Source: Pirellulales bacterium
GTDB lineage: Bacteria; Planctomycetota; Planctomycetia; Pirellulales; DATAWG01
DNA length: 45,469 nucleotides
NCBI GenBank assembly: GCA_035939775.1
Contig: DASZFO010000344.1
Location: forward strand, 1 to 45,469
Direction: 5' to 3'
How positions within the stretch are numbered: the first letter of the stretch is position 1; every line of letters starts with the position of its first letter. Under the pieces are notes generated by a model. It saw only the letters and a list, made by a program, of their open reading frames with translations. It was not told where the DNA came from and ran no database searches. A program made the translations under genes and the position numbers. Positions 1 to 8,583 of this stretch are shown piece after piece.

Positions 1-7
1 TGCTTTC

Positions 8-3000
8 ATGACGAGATTTCCATCGCGCGCCCTGTTGCGCACGACGCTCCTCGCCGCATTCGTTGGCGTTGCCGCGTTTGGAAGCGGCAGTTCTGCATTT
101 GGCCAGCTTAACTTTTGGTGGGATCCCGCCGGTGTATCGCCGGCAACCGGCGGATCGGGCGTGTGGGACGCGTTGTCTCCCGACTGGCTTACTCCGGCGA
201 TTAACTCGCCGCTGCCTGCGGTGCCTTGGGTTAACGGCAATATCGCGAATTTCTCGGGCACCGCCGGCACGGTTACCGTCGGCGCTCCGATCACAGCCGA
301 TCAAATCAATTTCAATACGACCGGCTACACGATTGCGGCCTCTGGCGGCAACACTCTGACTCTCGGCGGCGCAACGCCGACGATCGACGCCGGATCGGGA
401 ACCGCCAACACGTTTCTTTCGACAATCAGCGCCAATATCTCGGCGGCGAATCCGGTAAACATCGTGGATACTTTTACGGGAACCGGCAACACCCCCAACA
501 ACATCCTCAACCTGACTGGCACGACCAGCTTTGCCTCCGGCACGCTGACCATCACTTCGAGCAGCGTCGCCTCGGAGCTTTTCAACGTCGCTATTCCGCA
601 GCCTTTGACTCTCTCGACGCTGAACTTCTCCACGCCGGCTGCCAACAACACGTATTTGATCGGTACCGTCACCCTAGCGGGCGCTCTGCCCACCGGTACC
701 CTCGGCACGCTCAATCTAACGGGAACGACACCGACGATCACCTTCGGCGCACCCAGCGGCCCGAAATCCGGCGGAGCGTTCATTTACGACAACATTTCCG
801 CGACGAATCAAGTTCAGCTCATCGCGAATACCGCCCTGGGACAGACGCCGGTGCTCAACTTCGCTGGCACTTCGAACTCATTCGGCGGAGGACTCCTGCT
901 GACCGACAACCTGCCCCAGAATGGAGCCGGCTCTTGGACAACGACCACGGGAGGAGTGGCTTCAGGACAACACGCCGTCGCGCGGTTCAACTTCAATACG
1001 CCGAACGCAGGCGGCGGCTCAGGGGCCGCGAGTGAAATCGACGTGGCGGCTAACGGTCTGATCATCACGGATACGGGCGGTGCCCCGGGCTTCACGCTCA
1101 ATCTAGCCAACGACATCCATCTCAATTCGAACGGCGTTGTCCCCGATAGCGGATTCTTTATCACGGCTATCGGCGCGACGAAGGCCTCCACCGGAGCGAC
1201 TCATATCAATTACTCCGGGAGAATGTATGGCGACGGCAGCGTCTTGATCGGCAACGACCTCGTCCGTGGGTCCGGCGGCGCCGGAATGACGATCTTTAGC
1301 GGCACTCCCAAGACCTTCACGGGGAAAGTCGTCTACAACGGGACTTACAACACGAGCACCCACGCGATCGCCGTCTTGCTGATGGGGGCCAAGAATGTGC
1401 TCCCGACCGACTCGACCTTCGCGTTGCAGTTTGGTTTTTCCGACGGCGAAGCGGCCGGCTCGGAGCAGAACAACAACCTTGGCTCGGTGGATCTCAACGG
1501 CTACAGCCAGACGATCGCCTCGTTGACATCTAGCGTCACGCTGAACTCGAAAATCAATGGAATCACGACCAGCTATAACGGTCCGACCACGGCCACCCAG
1601 GATGCAATTCCGACGTTGACCATCAACGGCAGTAGCAACGATTGGTACACCGGGGGGCTCGGCACGGCACAGAACTTCGGTCCGCTGTATCCTAACTTGC
1701 CTGTTGCCTACAACAAGGTCGCCCTGACGCGGACTGGCACCGGCGGCACGACGCTCGGGGCATCGCCGAACGGAACGAACAATGGGAATTCATCGGACTA
1801 CGTCGGCGACACAAAAGTCGAGCAAGCCGCTTCGCTGATCGCCGGCTCCGTGACCGCGTTTAGCCCCAATTCGAACTTCATCGTGAACGACGATGGCGGC
1901 AACGCCGCGCTCGACCTGAACGGATATAGCGACACGATCAATTCGCTGGCTGGAACGGGCACGGTTAGAAACAATCTGAACCAGGTCAACTACAACGGCT
2001 CAGGTTTGCAATATACGACGAACGGCGGCGCTGCCGGGCACAGTGCTGTTTTAACGATCGGCAGCACCGGCAGCGTTAATGCCAATCCGTCGCCGACAAC
2101 GACGTTTTCCGGAGTCATCTCGGACGGCGGCGGCGGCCTCGGGTCGGCTGGCACGCTCGGCATCATCATGGGTGGCAATGGGACCCAGATCCTAGCCGGG
2201 ACCAACACCTACACCGGACCGACGACCATCAATGCCGGCACCCTCTCGCTTGCCTCCACCGGCTCACTTGCCGCTGGGAGCGCGGTGACGATCAACGGTG
2301 GCGGCACGTTGGCCGGCTCCGGCACGGCCAATGGCCCAGTGACTGTCAACCCGTCGGGAAGAATTGCTCCTGGTGCCGCGACGACGCCGGGGGCGCTGAC
2401 GGTCGGCAGCTTGACCTTCACGGGCGGCGGCGTCTACGGTTGGAAAATCAACGATGCAACCGCCGCCTCGGGGACCGGCTACGACACGATCAACTCCGCC
2501 GGGTCGCTCACGCTGGACGGCACAGTGAGCGCCAGCAGCACGGTCAATATCAAATTAACGTCGCTCGCCGGCGCCGTGCCCGGGACGCCGGCGCACTTTG
2601 TTAACACATCGCCCTTTACCTGGGCACTGGGAACATTCAGTTCATTGGCGGGGACTCCGTTCGCCTCCAACTTGTTCAATGTCGACGCGACAGGGTTCAA
2701 GGGGGGGAATCTGTTCTCGACATTCAATGTCACGAATCCCGGCCCAGGAGTTCTGGATCTGGTCTACACTCCCGGCACTCCGCCGCCGACCCTTTTTTGG
2801 TCGAACGGCGGCGCGGGGGGATTCGGCGCCTGGGCCCCGAGCGGCGGCATGGCCTGGAATAACGGCTCGTCGAACGGGCCTTGGAGTTCGGCGGCCGGCG
2901 CTGATTTCAATATCGGCTCGGGGACCGTTACCTTGAGCGGTGCGATTTCGGCCCCGCTCATCACTTTCGATGTGGACGGCTACACGATCGCCGGCGGCGG

Positions 3001-5917
3001 CAATGCGCTGAGCGCCACCAGCGGCTTCAGTTCGCTCACGGTGCAGGTGACGAATGCCGGCACCACCGGGACGATCGGCGGGTCGATCACGTCGCCGCTG
3101 CAGGTGATCGGCAATGGGACCCTGGTATTGACCGGCAACAATTCCTTCGGTGGCGGCGACGTCACCGTGAGCGGCGGAACGCTACAAGGCAACATTTCCA
3201 GCCTCGGCGGCAACGGCGGGACGACGAGCAATACGAGCATCACCAACAACACGACGGTCGTTTTCGATCAGGCGACCGATGCGACTTATGCCGGCACGAT
3301 GTCCGGCAGCGGCGTCTTCGTCAAGCAGAATGCGGGGACGCTAACTTTATCCGGCACGAATTCCTACGGCGGTGGAACGACGATCAAGGCGGGCGCTCTC
3401 AGCATTTCCGACAACAGCAATCTGGGGAGTTCCTCTGGAGGTGTGACCTTCGACGGCGGAACACTGCGCACCACGCTTGCTTCTTCGCTCTCGATTACGC
3501 GGCCCATAACGGTGACGGCCAATGGCGGCACGCTCACCGACGTTGCTCAAGCCGTCAACTTGTTCAGCGGTGGCGCGACGATTGCCGGTGGCGCCACGTT
3601 CACGAAAAACGGGCCAGGCACCCTCCAGATCCTCAGCGCCGGCTGGAGCGGCTCGGGCACGATCGTCATCAACCAAGGTTCATTGGTCGTCGGGAATGAA
3701 ACCGATCTCAATTCCAATCCCAGCAGCTTTCTGGGCAACAACTCGCTAACCCTTAATACGGGAACGACGATGGAGATTGCGGCCGGGACCGACGCGGGCG
3801 GATCGCTGGCCATTCCGGGGCTCACCTTGAACGGAAACGTTACGTTCTCGCTTTACAAGACCGGCGGCAATAGTGGCCTCGGTCCCTTGAATGCGAGCGT
3901 GGTAGCCCCCACGGTGATCAGCGGTGGCACGATTCATGTGGGTGGAGTTATCTCAAGCAGCCTTGCTCAGTCATCGTTGTTTTCCTTCGGGGCCGTCACG
4001 CTCAACGGCGATACGACGATCCAAACGGATTCCAACTCGACTGACCAGACCGGTGTGAGCTTCACCGGCATTCTAACGGACAACGGGCATACGATGACGT
4101 TCCTTGGTCAAGGCAACTCCTCCATTCAGCAGACGCCGGGCGCCGGCGTGTCGATTGGCGGCGCCTCAAACGGCGCGCCGACCATCACCGGCAATTGGAT
4201 TATCGGCGATGCGGCAGGAACCAACGCCCAGATCGTGGCGGTCAATGCCCAGGGGGCCCTCAACCCGAGCAACAGCTTTACCACCGGCAACGTCACTGTG
4301 AATACGGGCAGCCAATTGTTTTTCGAGCCTCGTTTGGCAACTTACGGGGCGACCAGCGGCGTACAGAACCTCACGGTCTCCGGCCAAGGTCCGTTCATCC
4401 CCAACGCCGTCGGCAACGATGTATTTGACGGGTCGATCAAGTTGCTGGGAGACGCGAAGGTCAATTTGACCGCCAACATCCACACGACGTTCGCCAGCCC
4501 GGTACTACTGCAATTGCAGTCGGGGTCCGCGGTTCAGCTCACCAAGCTGACCTTTAATGGTCCCGTCAGCGGTTCCTTCCCATTGACAATTCACGCCGAC
4601 GATTTTGCCAGCGTCGTTTTCAACGGGGTGAATAATCTAACCGGTTCGACGATCATGACGGGGGGCGAGTTGGATGTGAATGCCGGCTCGTCCATGGGGA
4701 CCGGCGATTTGACGATGAATCAGCACAAGGGGCGCAACACGGCGGTGGCCCTCAGCAATGCCGCCCAGTCGATCGGCAATTTGTCGAGTATCTACGATGG
4801 ATCGAATACGCCGGTATTCCAAACGATCACTCTGAACGGCACGGTGCTGTCGATTCACCAAACGTTGGCCGCCGATTATGGCGACAATCTGGCCGACGGC
4901 GCGACGGCAATGGGAAGCGATTCGATCATCACCGGTTCCGGGAGCATCGTTTTGGCAGTCGGCAGCACGGCGGAACTCTCGCTCAGCTCGCCGAACAACA
5001 GCTACACCGGTTCGACGACGATCAACGCCGGCTCGTTAGCCATCTCGACCGATAGCAACTTGGGCATGGCCCCCACGTCCTCCACGCCAGGTCAGTTGAC
5101 CGTCAATGGCGGCCAGTTCCACGCGACCGGCGGAGGGCCGCTGGTGCTCGCTCCGACGCGCGGATTCACCGCGGGTCCCGACGGCGGAACGCTTCTCACC
5201 GATGCCGGAACACCGCTGACCATTCAGGGGATCACGACGTTTTCCAACGCCGCTGCGACGCTCAATATCGCGGCCGGCAGTTATGTGAAACTGAATGCCT
5301 CGACCAATGCGGCCTCGGTCACCCCCGGCTCGAGCATCACGGTAGCCTCCGGCGCCACACTGGAGTTGGCCGGCAGCGCCTCGGCCCTAAGCGATGGCAG
5401 CACGCAACACAACGTGAACGTCGTCAACAACAGCGCGGCGGCCGGCGGTGGTTTGCGGGTCTCCGGCACACATCAGAAAGTCGGCGCGATTTCCGGCAGC
5501 GGAAACACGGTGATCGACGCGGGGAGCGATCTTACCGCCAACAGCGTGCAACAAACTTCGCTTGTGATCGGCGGCACCGCGGGCAGCCCGGCCCTCGTGA
5601 CGATTCGCGCGAGCGACAACAACGGCAATCCTCTCGCCGATACGGCTTCCGGCGGAAGCGGTCTAGCGCTGGCCGGGTCGATCGCGACGAGCGAGCCATT
5701 TGCCGCGGGGATCGATGGCGGTTCAAAGTTGATCATCCGTGGCGCAACCGCGACTTCGGCCAGCGCGTCCGCGTTGCTGCCGGGCGGCGGAGTCAATTTT
5801 GGCGGCGAACTGACTGCGGTTCCGGAACCATCCTCGATCCTGTTGGCAGCGTTGGCGGCGTTCAGTTTTGCTGGTGTCGGCTGGCGTCGGAATCGCCGGT
5901 CTAGGCAGGTCATTTAG
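8..5917 (+). CDS. Giant exported PEP-CTERM protein with autotransporter-type beta-strand repeats
   Basis: Predicted 1969-residue secreted surface protein; its exact role is unknown. Residues 1-33 form a signal peptide (basic start, hydrophobic stretch LLAAFVGVAAFG, cleavage near SAFGQ). The body is Gly/Thr/Ser/Asn-rich with many passenger-associated beta-strand repeats of the type NTYTGPTTINAGTLSL (near residues 735, 1115 and 1670), which predicts a long beta-helix. The C-terminus is a PEP-CTERM sorting tail: VPEPSSILL, a hydrophobic helix, then WRRNRRSR. No autotransporter beta-barrel is visible, so anchoring should go through the exosortase route rather than type V secretion. A W/G-rich head module at residues 35-120 seems to recur near residue 927. 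The ATG at 8 is preceded by only 7 bases in the window, so its ribosome-binding site and promoter cannot be judged. The stop codon overlaps the first bases of a palindromic repeat. Confidence 0.9.
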   Translation: MTRFPSRALLRTTLLAAFVGVAAFGSGSSAFGQLNFWWDPAGVSPATGGSGVWDALSPDWLTPAINSPLPAVPWVNGNIANFSGTAGTVTVGAPITADQINFNTTGYTIAASGGNTLTLGGATPTIDAGSGTANTFLSTISANISAANPVNIVDTFTGTGNTPNNILNLTGTTSFASGTLTITSSSVASELFNVAIPQPLTLSTLNFSTPAANNTYLIGTVTLAGALPTGTLGTLNLTGTTPTITFGAPSGPKSGGAFIYDNISATNQVQLIANTALGQTPVLNFAGTSNSFGGGLLLTDNLPQNGAGSWTTTTGGVASGQHAVARFNFNTPNAGGGSGAASEIDVAANGLIITDTGGAPGFTLNLANDIHLNSNGVVPDSGFFITAIGATKASTGATHINYSGRMYGDGSVLIGNDLVRGSGGAGMTIFSGTPKTFTGKVVYNGTYNTSTHAIAVLLMGAKNVLPTDSTFALQFGFSDGEAAGSEQNNNLGSVDLNGYSQTIASLTSSVTLNSKINGITTSYNGPTTATQDAIPTLTINGSSNDWYTGGLGTAQNFGPLYPNLPVAYNKVALTRTGTGGTTLGASPNGTNNGNSSDYVGDTKVEQAASLIAGSVTAFSPNSNFIVNDDGGNAALDLNGYSDTINSLAGTGTVRNNLNQVNYNGSGLQYTTNGGAAGHSAVLTIGSTGSVNANPSPTTTFSGVISDGGGGLGSAGTLGIIMGGNGTQILAGTNTYTGPTTINAGTLSLASTGSLAAGSAVTINGGGTLAGSGTANGPVTVNPSGRIAPGAATTPGALTVGSLTFTGGGVYGWKINDATAASGTGYDTINSAGSLTLDGTVSASSTVNIKLTSLAGAVPGTPAHFVNTSPFTWALGTFSSLAGTPFASNLFNVDATGFKGGNLFSTFNVTNPGPGVLDLVYTPGTPPPTLFWSNGGAGGFGAWAPSGGMAWNNGSSNGPWSSAAGADFNIGSGTVTLSGAISAPLITFDVDGYTIAGGGNALSATSGFSSLTVQVTNAGTTGTIGGSITSPLQVIGNGTLVLTGNNSFGGGDVTVSGGTLQGNISSLGGNGGTTSNTSITNNTTVVFDQATDATYAGTMSGSGVFVKQNAGTLTLSGTNSYGGGTTIKAGALSISDNSNLGSSSGGVTFDGGTLRTTLASSLSITRPITVTANGGTLTDVAQAVNLFSGGATIAGGATFTKNGPGTLQILSAGWSGSGTIVINQGSLVVGNETDLNSNPSSFLGNNSLTLNTGTTMEIAAGTDAGGSLAIPGLTLNGNVTFSLYKTGGNSGLGPLNASVVAPTVISGGTIHVGGVISSSLAQSSLFSFGAVTLNGDTTIQTDSNSTDQTGVSFTGILTDNGHTMTFLGQGNSSIQQTPGAGVSIGGASNGAPTITGNWIIGDAAGTNAQIVAVNAQGALNPSNSFTTGNVTVNTGSQLFFEPRLATYGATSGVQNLTVSGQGPFIPNAVGNDVFDGSIKLLGDAKVNLTANIHTTFASPVLLQLQSGSAVQLTKLTFNGPVSGSFPLTIHADDFASVVFNGVNNLTGSTIMTGGELDVNAGSSMGTGDLTMNQHKGRNTAVALSNAAQSIGNLSSIYDGSNTPVFQTITLNGTVLSIHQTLAADYGDNLADGATAMGSDSIITGSGSIVLAVGSTAELSLSSPNNSYTGSTTINAGSLAISTDSNLGMAPTSSTPGQLTVNGGQFHATGGGPLVLAPTRGFTAGPDGGTLLTDAGTPLTIQGITTFSNAAATLNIAAGSYVKLNASTNAASVTPGSSITVASGATLELAGSASALSDGSTQHNVNVVNNSAAAGGGLRVSGTHQKVGAISGSGNTVIDAGSDLTANSVQQTSLVIGGTAGSPALVTIRASDNNGNPLADTASGGSGLALAGSIATSEPFAAGIDGGSKLIIRGATATSASASALLPGGGVNFGGELTAVPEPSSILLAALAAFSFAGVGWRRNRRSRQVI

Positions 5918-6015
5918 AGCCTGTCCGAAAACGGCCGGGGACTGTCCCCTTTTGCAGAGTCTTCGGAGCAAAAGGGGACTGTCCCCATCTCCGCGGCCGT
6001 TTTCGGATAGGCTCT
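5916..6015. repeat. Palindromic element, family A (copy 1)
   Basis: Imperfect palindrome of 100 bp. The outer arms at 5916-5936 and 5995-6015 pair almost completely. The inner arms contain GGGGACTGTCCCCTTTTG and its reverse complement, around a short centre with GAGTCTTCGGAG. The left arm starts on the last two bases of the TAG stop codon of the PEP-CTERM gene. The same core recurs inside the LysM gene at 13308-13392. No transposase is nearby, so it could be a REP/MITE-like element or act as a bidirectional transcript end. Confidence 0.9.
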
Positions 6016-6042
6016 TAAGTACGCAAGTAGGGAAACATTCTC

Positions 6043-7083
6043 ATGGAAGTAATGCGAGCCGACGAGTTTCGAGTGCAGGCCGGTCTGGGAATTTGCAAAG
6101 CGCCGCCGCGGCGCGAAAGCCCGCGGCGCCTGGCGCGGTTTCGCGCGTTCACGTTGGTTGAATTGCTAGTCGTCATTGCGATCATTGGGATTTTGATCGC
6201 CCTCTTATTGCCGGCGATCCAGGCCGCCCGCGAGGCTGCGCGGCGCACGCAATGCGCCAACAATCTGCGGCAGATCGGCTTGGGGATGCAAAACCACGTC
6301 TCCTCGTTCCGAGCGTTTCCGCCGGGGCAAAAGCGGGCTTGCCCGAGTTGTCAGAAGTTCTCCTGGTGCGCGTACTTCCTCGATTTCATGGAGCAGAAGA
6401 CGACTTCGCGGCAGATCAACTACGCAGACAACGTGCATTCGCCCAACAACGCGTCGGCCGTGAATCAGGTGATCGCGGTTTACCTTTGCCCGAGTGCAGC
6501 TCGGATCCAGAAGACGCGGGGCCCCGACAACCGCATTAGGATGTTTCCAGACCCAGAGGGAATGACAATCGATAATGGCGGCGGAATGGGATGCACGGAT
6601 TACGGTGGCATCGACGGCCCAAACACCGGAATCAAGAGCTTGGCCAACCAACTTTATTACCCGTCGCACCGAGGTATCCTGCTAATCATCGACGACAACG
6701 ACGCTGTGAATATTGAGTCGCACCGCGTTCCGATTCGAGAGATTACCGACGGAACTTCCAAGACGATTCTGGTGGCTGAATCGACCGGACGAGGCGCCAC
6801 TCCTGATGCTTCCAACTCGGGCAAATGGCACGACCGCGGCGCGTGGGCGGAAGGGGCGAACATTTTCACGATCGCCCACCCTGTCAATTATCTGCCGGGG
6901 AATGACGACGGAACGGGATTGACGGATGGCCGGGAGATCTTCTCCGATCACCCCGGCGGCGCGCAGGTGGTGATGTGCGACAACTCGGTTCACTTTCTCG
7001 ACGAGGAAACCGACATGCAGGTCGTGGCCGCCCTCGCCAGCCGCGATGGCCGCGAGACCATCCCCTCGAATGTCGTCAAGTGA
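6043..7083 (+). CDS. DUF1559 protein with prepilin-type N-terminus
   Basis: A 346-residue member of the planctomycete DUF1559 family (SBP_bac_10), which is expanded to many copies in these genomes; its function is unknown. After a basic leader comes the type IV pilin-like motif FTLVELLVVIAIIGILIALL (about residues 35-54), followed by the family hallmark PAIQAAREAARRTQCANNL. The motif should be cut by a prepilin peptidase before F, leaving a membrane-anchored N-terminal helix with the C-terminal domain outside the cytoplasm. The end carries the usual GG...VMCDNSVHFLDE...ASRDGRE tail. A CPSC pair near residue 103 may form a disulfide. The ATG at 6043 is preceded by a weak GGGAAA. The leader before the F is long (about 34 residues), so a later start cannot be excluded. 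Confidence 0.92.
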   Translation: MEVMRADEFRVQAGLGICKAPPRRESPRRLARFRAFTLVELLVVIAIIGILIALLLPAIQAAREAARRTQCANNLRQIGLGMQNHVSSFRAFPPGQKRACPSCQKFSWCAYFLDFMEQKTTSRQINYADNVHSPNNASAVNQVIAVYLCPSAARIQKTRGPDNRIRMFPDPEGMTIDNGGGMGCTDYGGIDGPNTGIKSLANQLYYPSHRGILLIIDDNDAVNIESHRVPIREITDGTSKTILVAESTGRGATPDASNSGKWHDRGAWAEGANIFTIAHPVNYLPGNDDGTGLTDGREIFSDHPGGAQVVMCDNSVHFLDEETDMQVVAALASRDGRETIPSNVVK

Positions 7084-7320
7084 GGGCGTTTGCGAGTTCG
7101 GGCTTGGGACCGCGCTGTGGCCCAACCGGCAACTTCGATGCGGGAATCCCCTTTGGCCCTGCAAATCCGCGCGGTAGAGTTGATTTCGAACGGCCGATGG
7201 CGCAAAATAGGCCGATTCCATGCGCGGAGAGGAAAGGATTGCCCGCATTGGGGCCGCCGGCATCCCCTTCCGTGATTGCAACGATTCTGATTTCTCGATA
7301 CCGCTTTGAGGAGATTCATC

Positions 7321-7746
7321 ATGAAGAAAGCTGTGGCATTGTCGCTTGTCGGCGTTTTCCTGGGGGCGAGCCTGTTCGTTTCTCCAGCCAGCGCCTTGCC
7401 CCCGTTCAAGAAGGCGTTTGAAGATAAGTATGTCACCAATAGCAGCAGCGAGGGATTCAAGGATGCGTTCAAGGCGGCCAGTTGCAACACCTGCCACGTG
7501 AAGGGCAAGGATAAGAAGAGCCGCAACGCCTACGGCGCGGCGCTGGCTAAGATCACCGGCGGCCATGCCAAGAAGGACCTCGATGACGCCAAAGCTAGCG
7601 GCGGCGACGACGCACAAAAAGCCAAAATGGCCGAAATCCTCAAGAAGCTGGATGATGCCTTCGCCAAGGTCGAAGGGCAAAAATCACCTTCCGGCGATAC
7701 CTATGGCGACCTGATCAAGGCGGGCAAGCTCCCGGCTGGGACGTAA
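7321..7746 (+). CDS. Small exported mono-heme c-type cytochrome-like protein
   Basis: A 141-residue periplasmic protein. The first 25 residues are a clear signal peptide (MKKAVALSLVGVFLGASLFV, cleavage after SPASA). One heme-attachment motif, CNTCH, lies near residues 59-63. The rest is Lys/Ala/Asp-rich and ends with the motif GDTYGDLIKAGKLP. No distal Met ligand can be assigned with certainty. I chose the ATG at 7321 because TGAGGAGA at 7307-7314 is a good ribosome-binding site at the right distance; an in-frame TTG lies inside that site. The protein would be a client of the ResB-CcsA system at 26845-30525. A strong terminator follows, so it is probably transcribed alone. Electron transfer is inferred only from the heme motif. 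Confidence 0.85.
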   Translation: MKKAVALSLVGVFLGASLFVSPASALPPFKKAFEDKYVTNSSSEGFKDAFKAASCNTCHVKGKDKKSRNAYGAALAKITGGHAKKDLDDAKASGGDDAQKAKMAEILKKLDDAFAKVEGQKSPSGDTYGDLIKAGKLPAGT

Positions 7747-7747
7747 C

Positions 7748-7780
7748 AAATACGAATTACAAAGTACGAAGTACGAAATT
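7748..7780. repeat. Short word repeat, family D (TACGAA words)
   Basis: Short tandem run of the words TACGAATTACAAAGTACGAA and GTACGAA directly after the cytochrome stop codon. The same words form the arms of a larger inverted repeat at 19681-19836 and reappear near 33515. Confidence 0.6.
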
Positions 7781-7783
7781 GAA

Positions 7784-7825
7784 TGACGCCGGGCGATGGC
7801 GATATCGCCCGGCGTCACGTTTTTT
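7784..7825 (+). terminator. Rho-independent terminator after the small cytochrome gene
   Basis: Perfect 14-bp stem: TGACGCCGGGCGAT at 7784-7797 pairs with ATCGCCCGGCGTCA at 7804-7817 around a 6-nt loop. A run of six T follows at 7820-7825. It lies 38 bases after the stop codon. Confidence 0.9.
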
Positions 7826-7876
7826 GGCGGATCGGCGCAGCGAGTGTGAAAGCGATAGCCCAAAAAGTCGAAGCTC

Positions 7877-7905
7877 TTGCTCGTTTTGCCGCAAGGGCTT
7901 ATGAT
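7877..7905 (+). promoter_or_regulatory. Sigma70-like promoter for yajC-secDF
   Basis: TTGCTC at 7877-7882, a 17-bp spacer and TATGAT at 7900-7905. It lies between the preceding terminator and the GTG start of yajC, where a promoter is expected. Predicted from sequence only. Confidence 0.5.
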
Positions 7906-7974
7906 ACCACGCTTTAACCTTGTCATTGCGGGCGGTCGGCAGCACCGGCCGCTTTTCATTTTCGGGGCGACATT

Positions 7975-8385
7975 GTGAATCTTCTCTATTCGATTGTCAT
8001 CCCGCTCTTTGCCGCGGGCGCGGATGCCGCCGGCGGAGCAGGTAATGCTGGCGGGGCGGCGGGCGCGGGCGACGGCGGGCCATCAATTCTGCCGTACACC
8101 TTGATCCTGATCCTGTTCCTCGGCTACTTCATCGTGTGGCGGCCGGAGAAGAAGAAGCAGCGGGAATACAAAGACCAGTTGGCTTCCATCAAGAAAAATG
8201 ATCGCGTGGTCACGATCGGCGGCATCTACGGAGTCGTGGCCAACGTCAACCGCGAGGCGGACAAGGTCACGCTCAAAGTAGATGACAACACCAAGATCGA
8301 TTTCACGCTCGGGGCGATCTCCCGAATCATCTCGGCCGAAACCGCCGGCGACAAAGACAAAGACAAAGAACCCGCCAAGAACTAG
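7975..8385 (+). CDS. yajC: Sec translocon accessory protein YajC
   Basis: A 136-residue single-span inner membrane protein that associates with SecDF and the SecYEG channel. A Gly/Ala-rich N-terminal segment (about residues 14-37) precedes the transmembrane helix PYTLILILFLGYFIVWRP (about 41-58). Next comes the YajC signature KKQREYKDQLASIKKNDRVV and the beta-rich TIGGIYGVVANV region. The end is a short charged K/D/E tail. The start is the GTG at 7975; no strong ribosome-binding site precedes it. It lies directly upstream of secDF on the same strand, the usual yajC-secD-secF order. The 198-bp gap between them holds a large palindrome. The Gly/Ala-rich N-terminal extension is longer than in the E. 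coli protein. Confidence 0.95.
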   Translation: MNLLYSIVIPLFAAGADAAGGAGNAGGAAGAGDGGPSILPYTLILILFLGYFIVWRPEKKKQREYKDQLASIKKNDRVVTIGGIYGVVANVNREADKVTLKVDDNTKIDFTLGAISRIISAETAGDKDKDKEPAKN

Positions 8386-8434
8386 CGGCGAATCCAAAAC
8401 CCCAAATCCGTTCCATTAAAGCCGAATGCAGCAG

Positions 8435-8526
8435 ACCACGGATTGCACGGATGACACGGATATTTTGAACAGGGCCAAATCCATTTCTTGCCCGATCTTA
8501 TCCGTGAAATCCGTGTAATCCGTGGT
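8435..8526. repeat. Inverted repeat, family C (ACGGAT words)
   Basis: Left arm 8435-8467 is built of CACGGAT words (ACCACGGATTGCACGGAT and following). Right arm 8500-8526 is its near reverse complement, with ATCCGTG words ending in ATCCGTGGT. The arms are about 33 bp apart. It sits between yajC and secDF, so a transcript across both would contain a long stem-loop. Confidence 0.85.
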
Positions 8527-8583
8527 TCTCTCCTTCAAACCGCTTAACTGCTACAAAATCCCAACCTCAAAATTCAAAATCTC

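Noticed and set aside
325-5913. Long antisense reading frames under the PEP-CTERM gene
   Set aside because: They are a by-product of the GC-rich repeated coding sequence on the plus strand; translations are Val/Pro/Ala-rich without domain patterns.
8435-8526. Rho-independent terminator between yajC and secDF
   Set aside because: The arms are far apart and imperfect, and no T-run follows on either strand; it fits a dispersed palindrome better.
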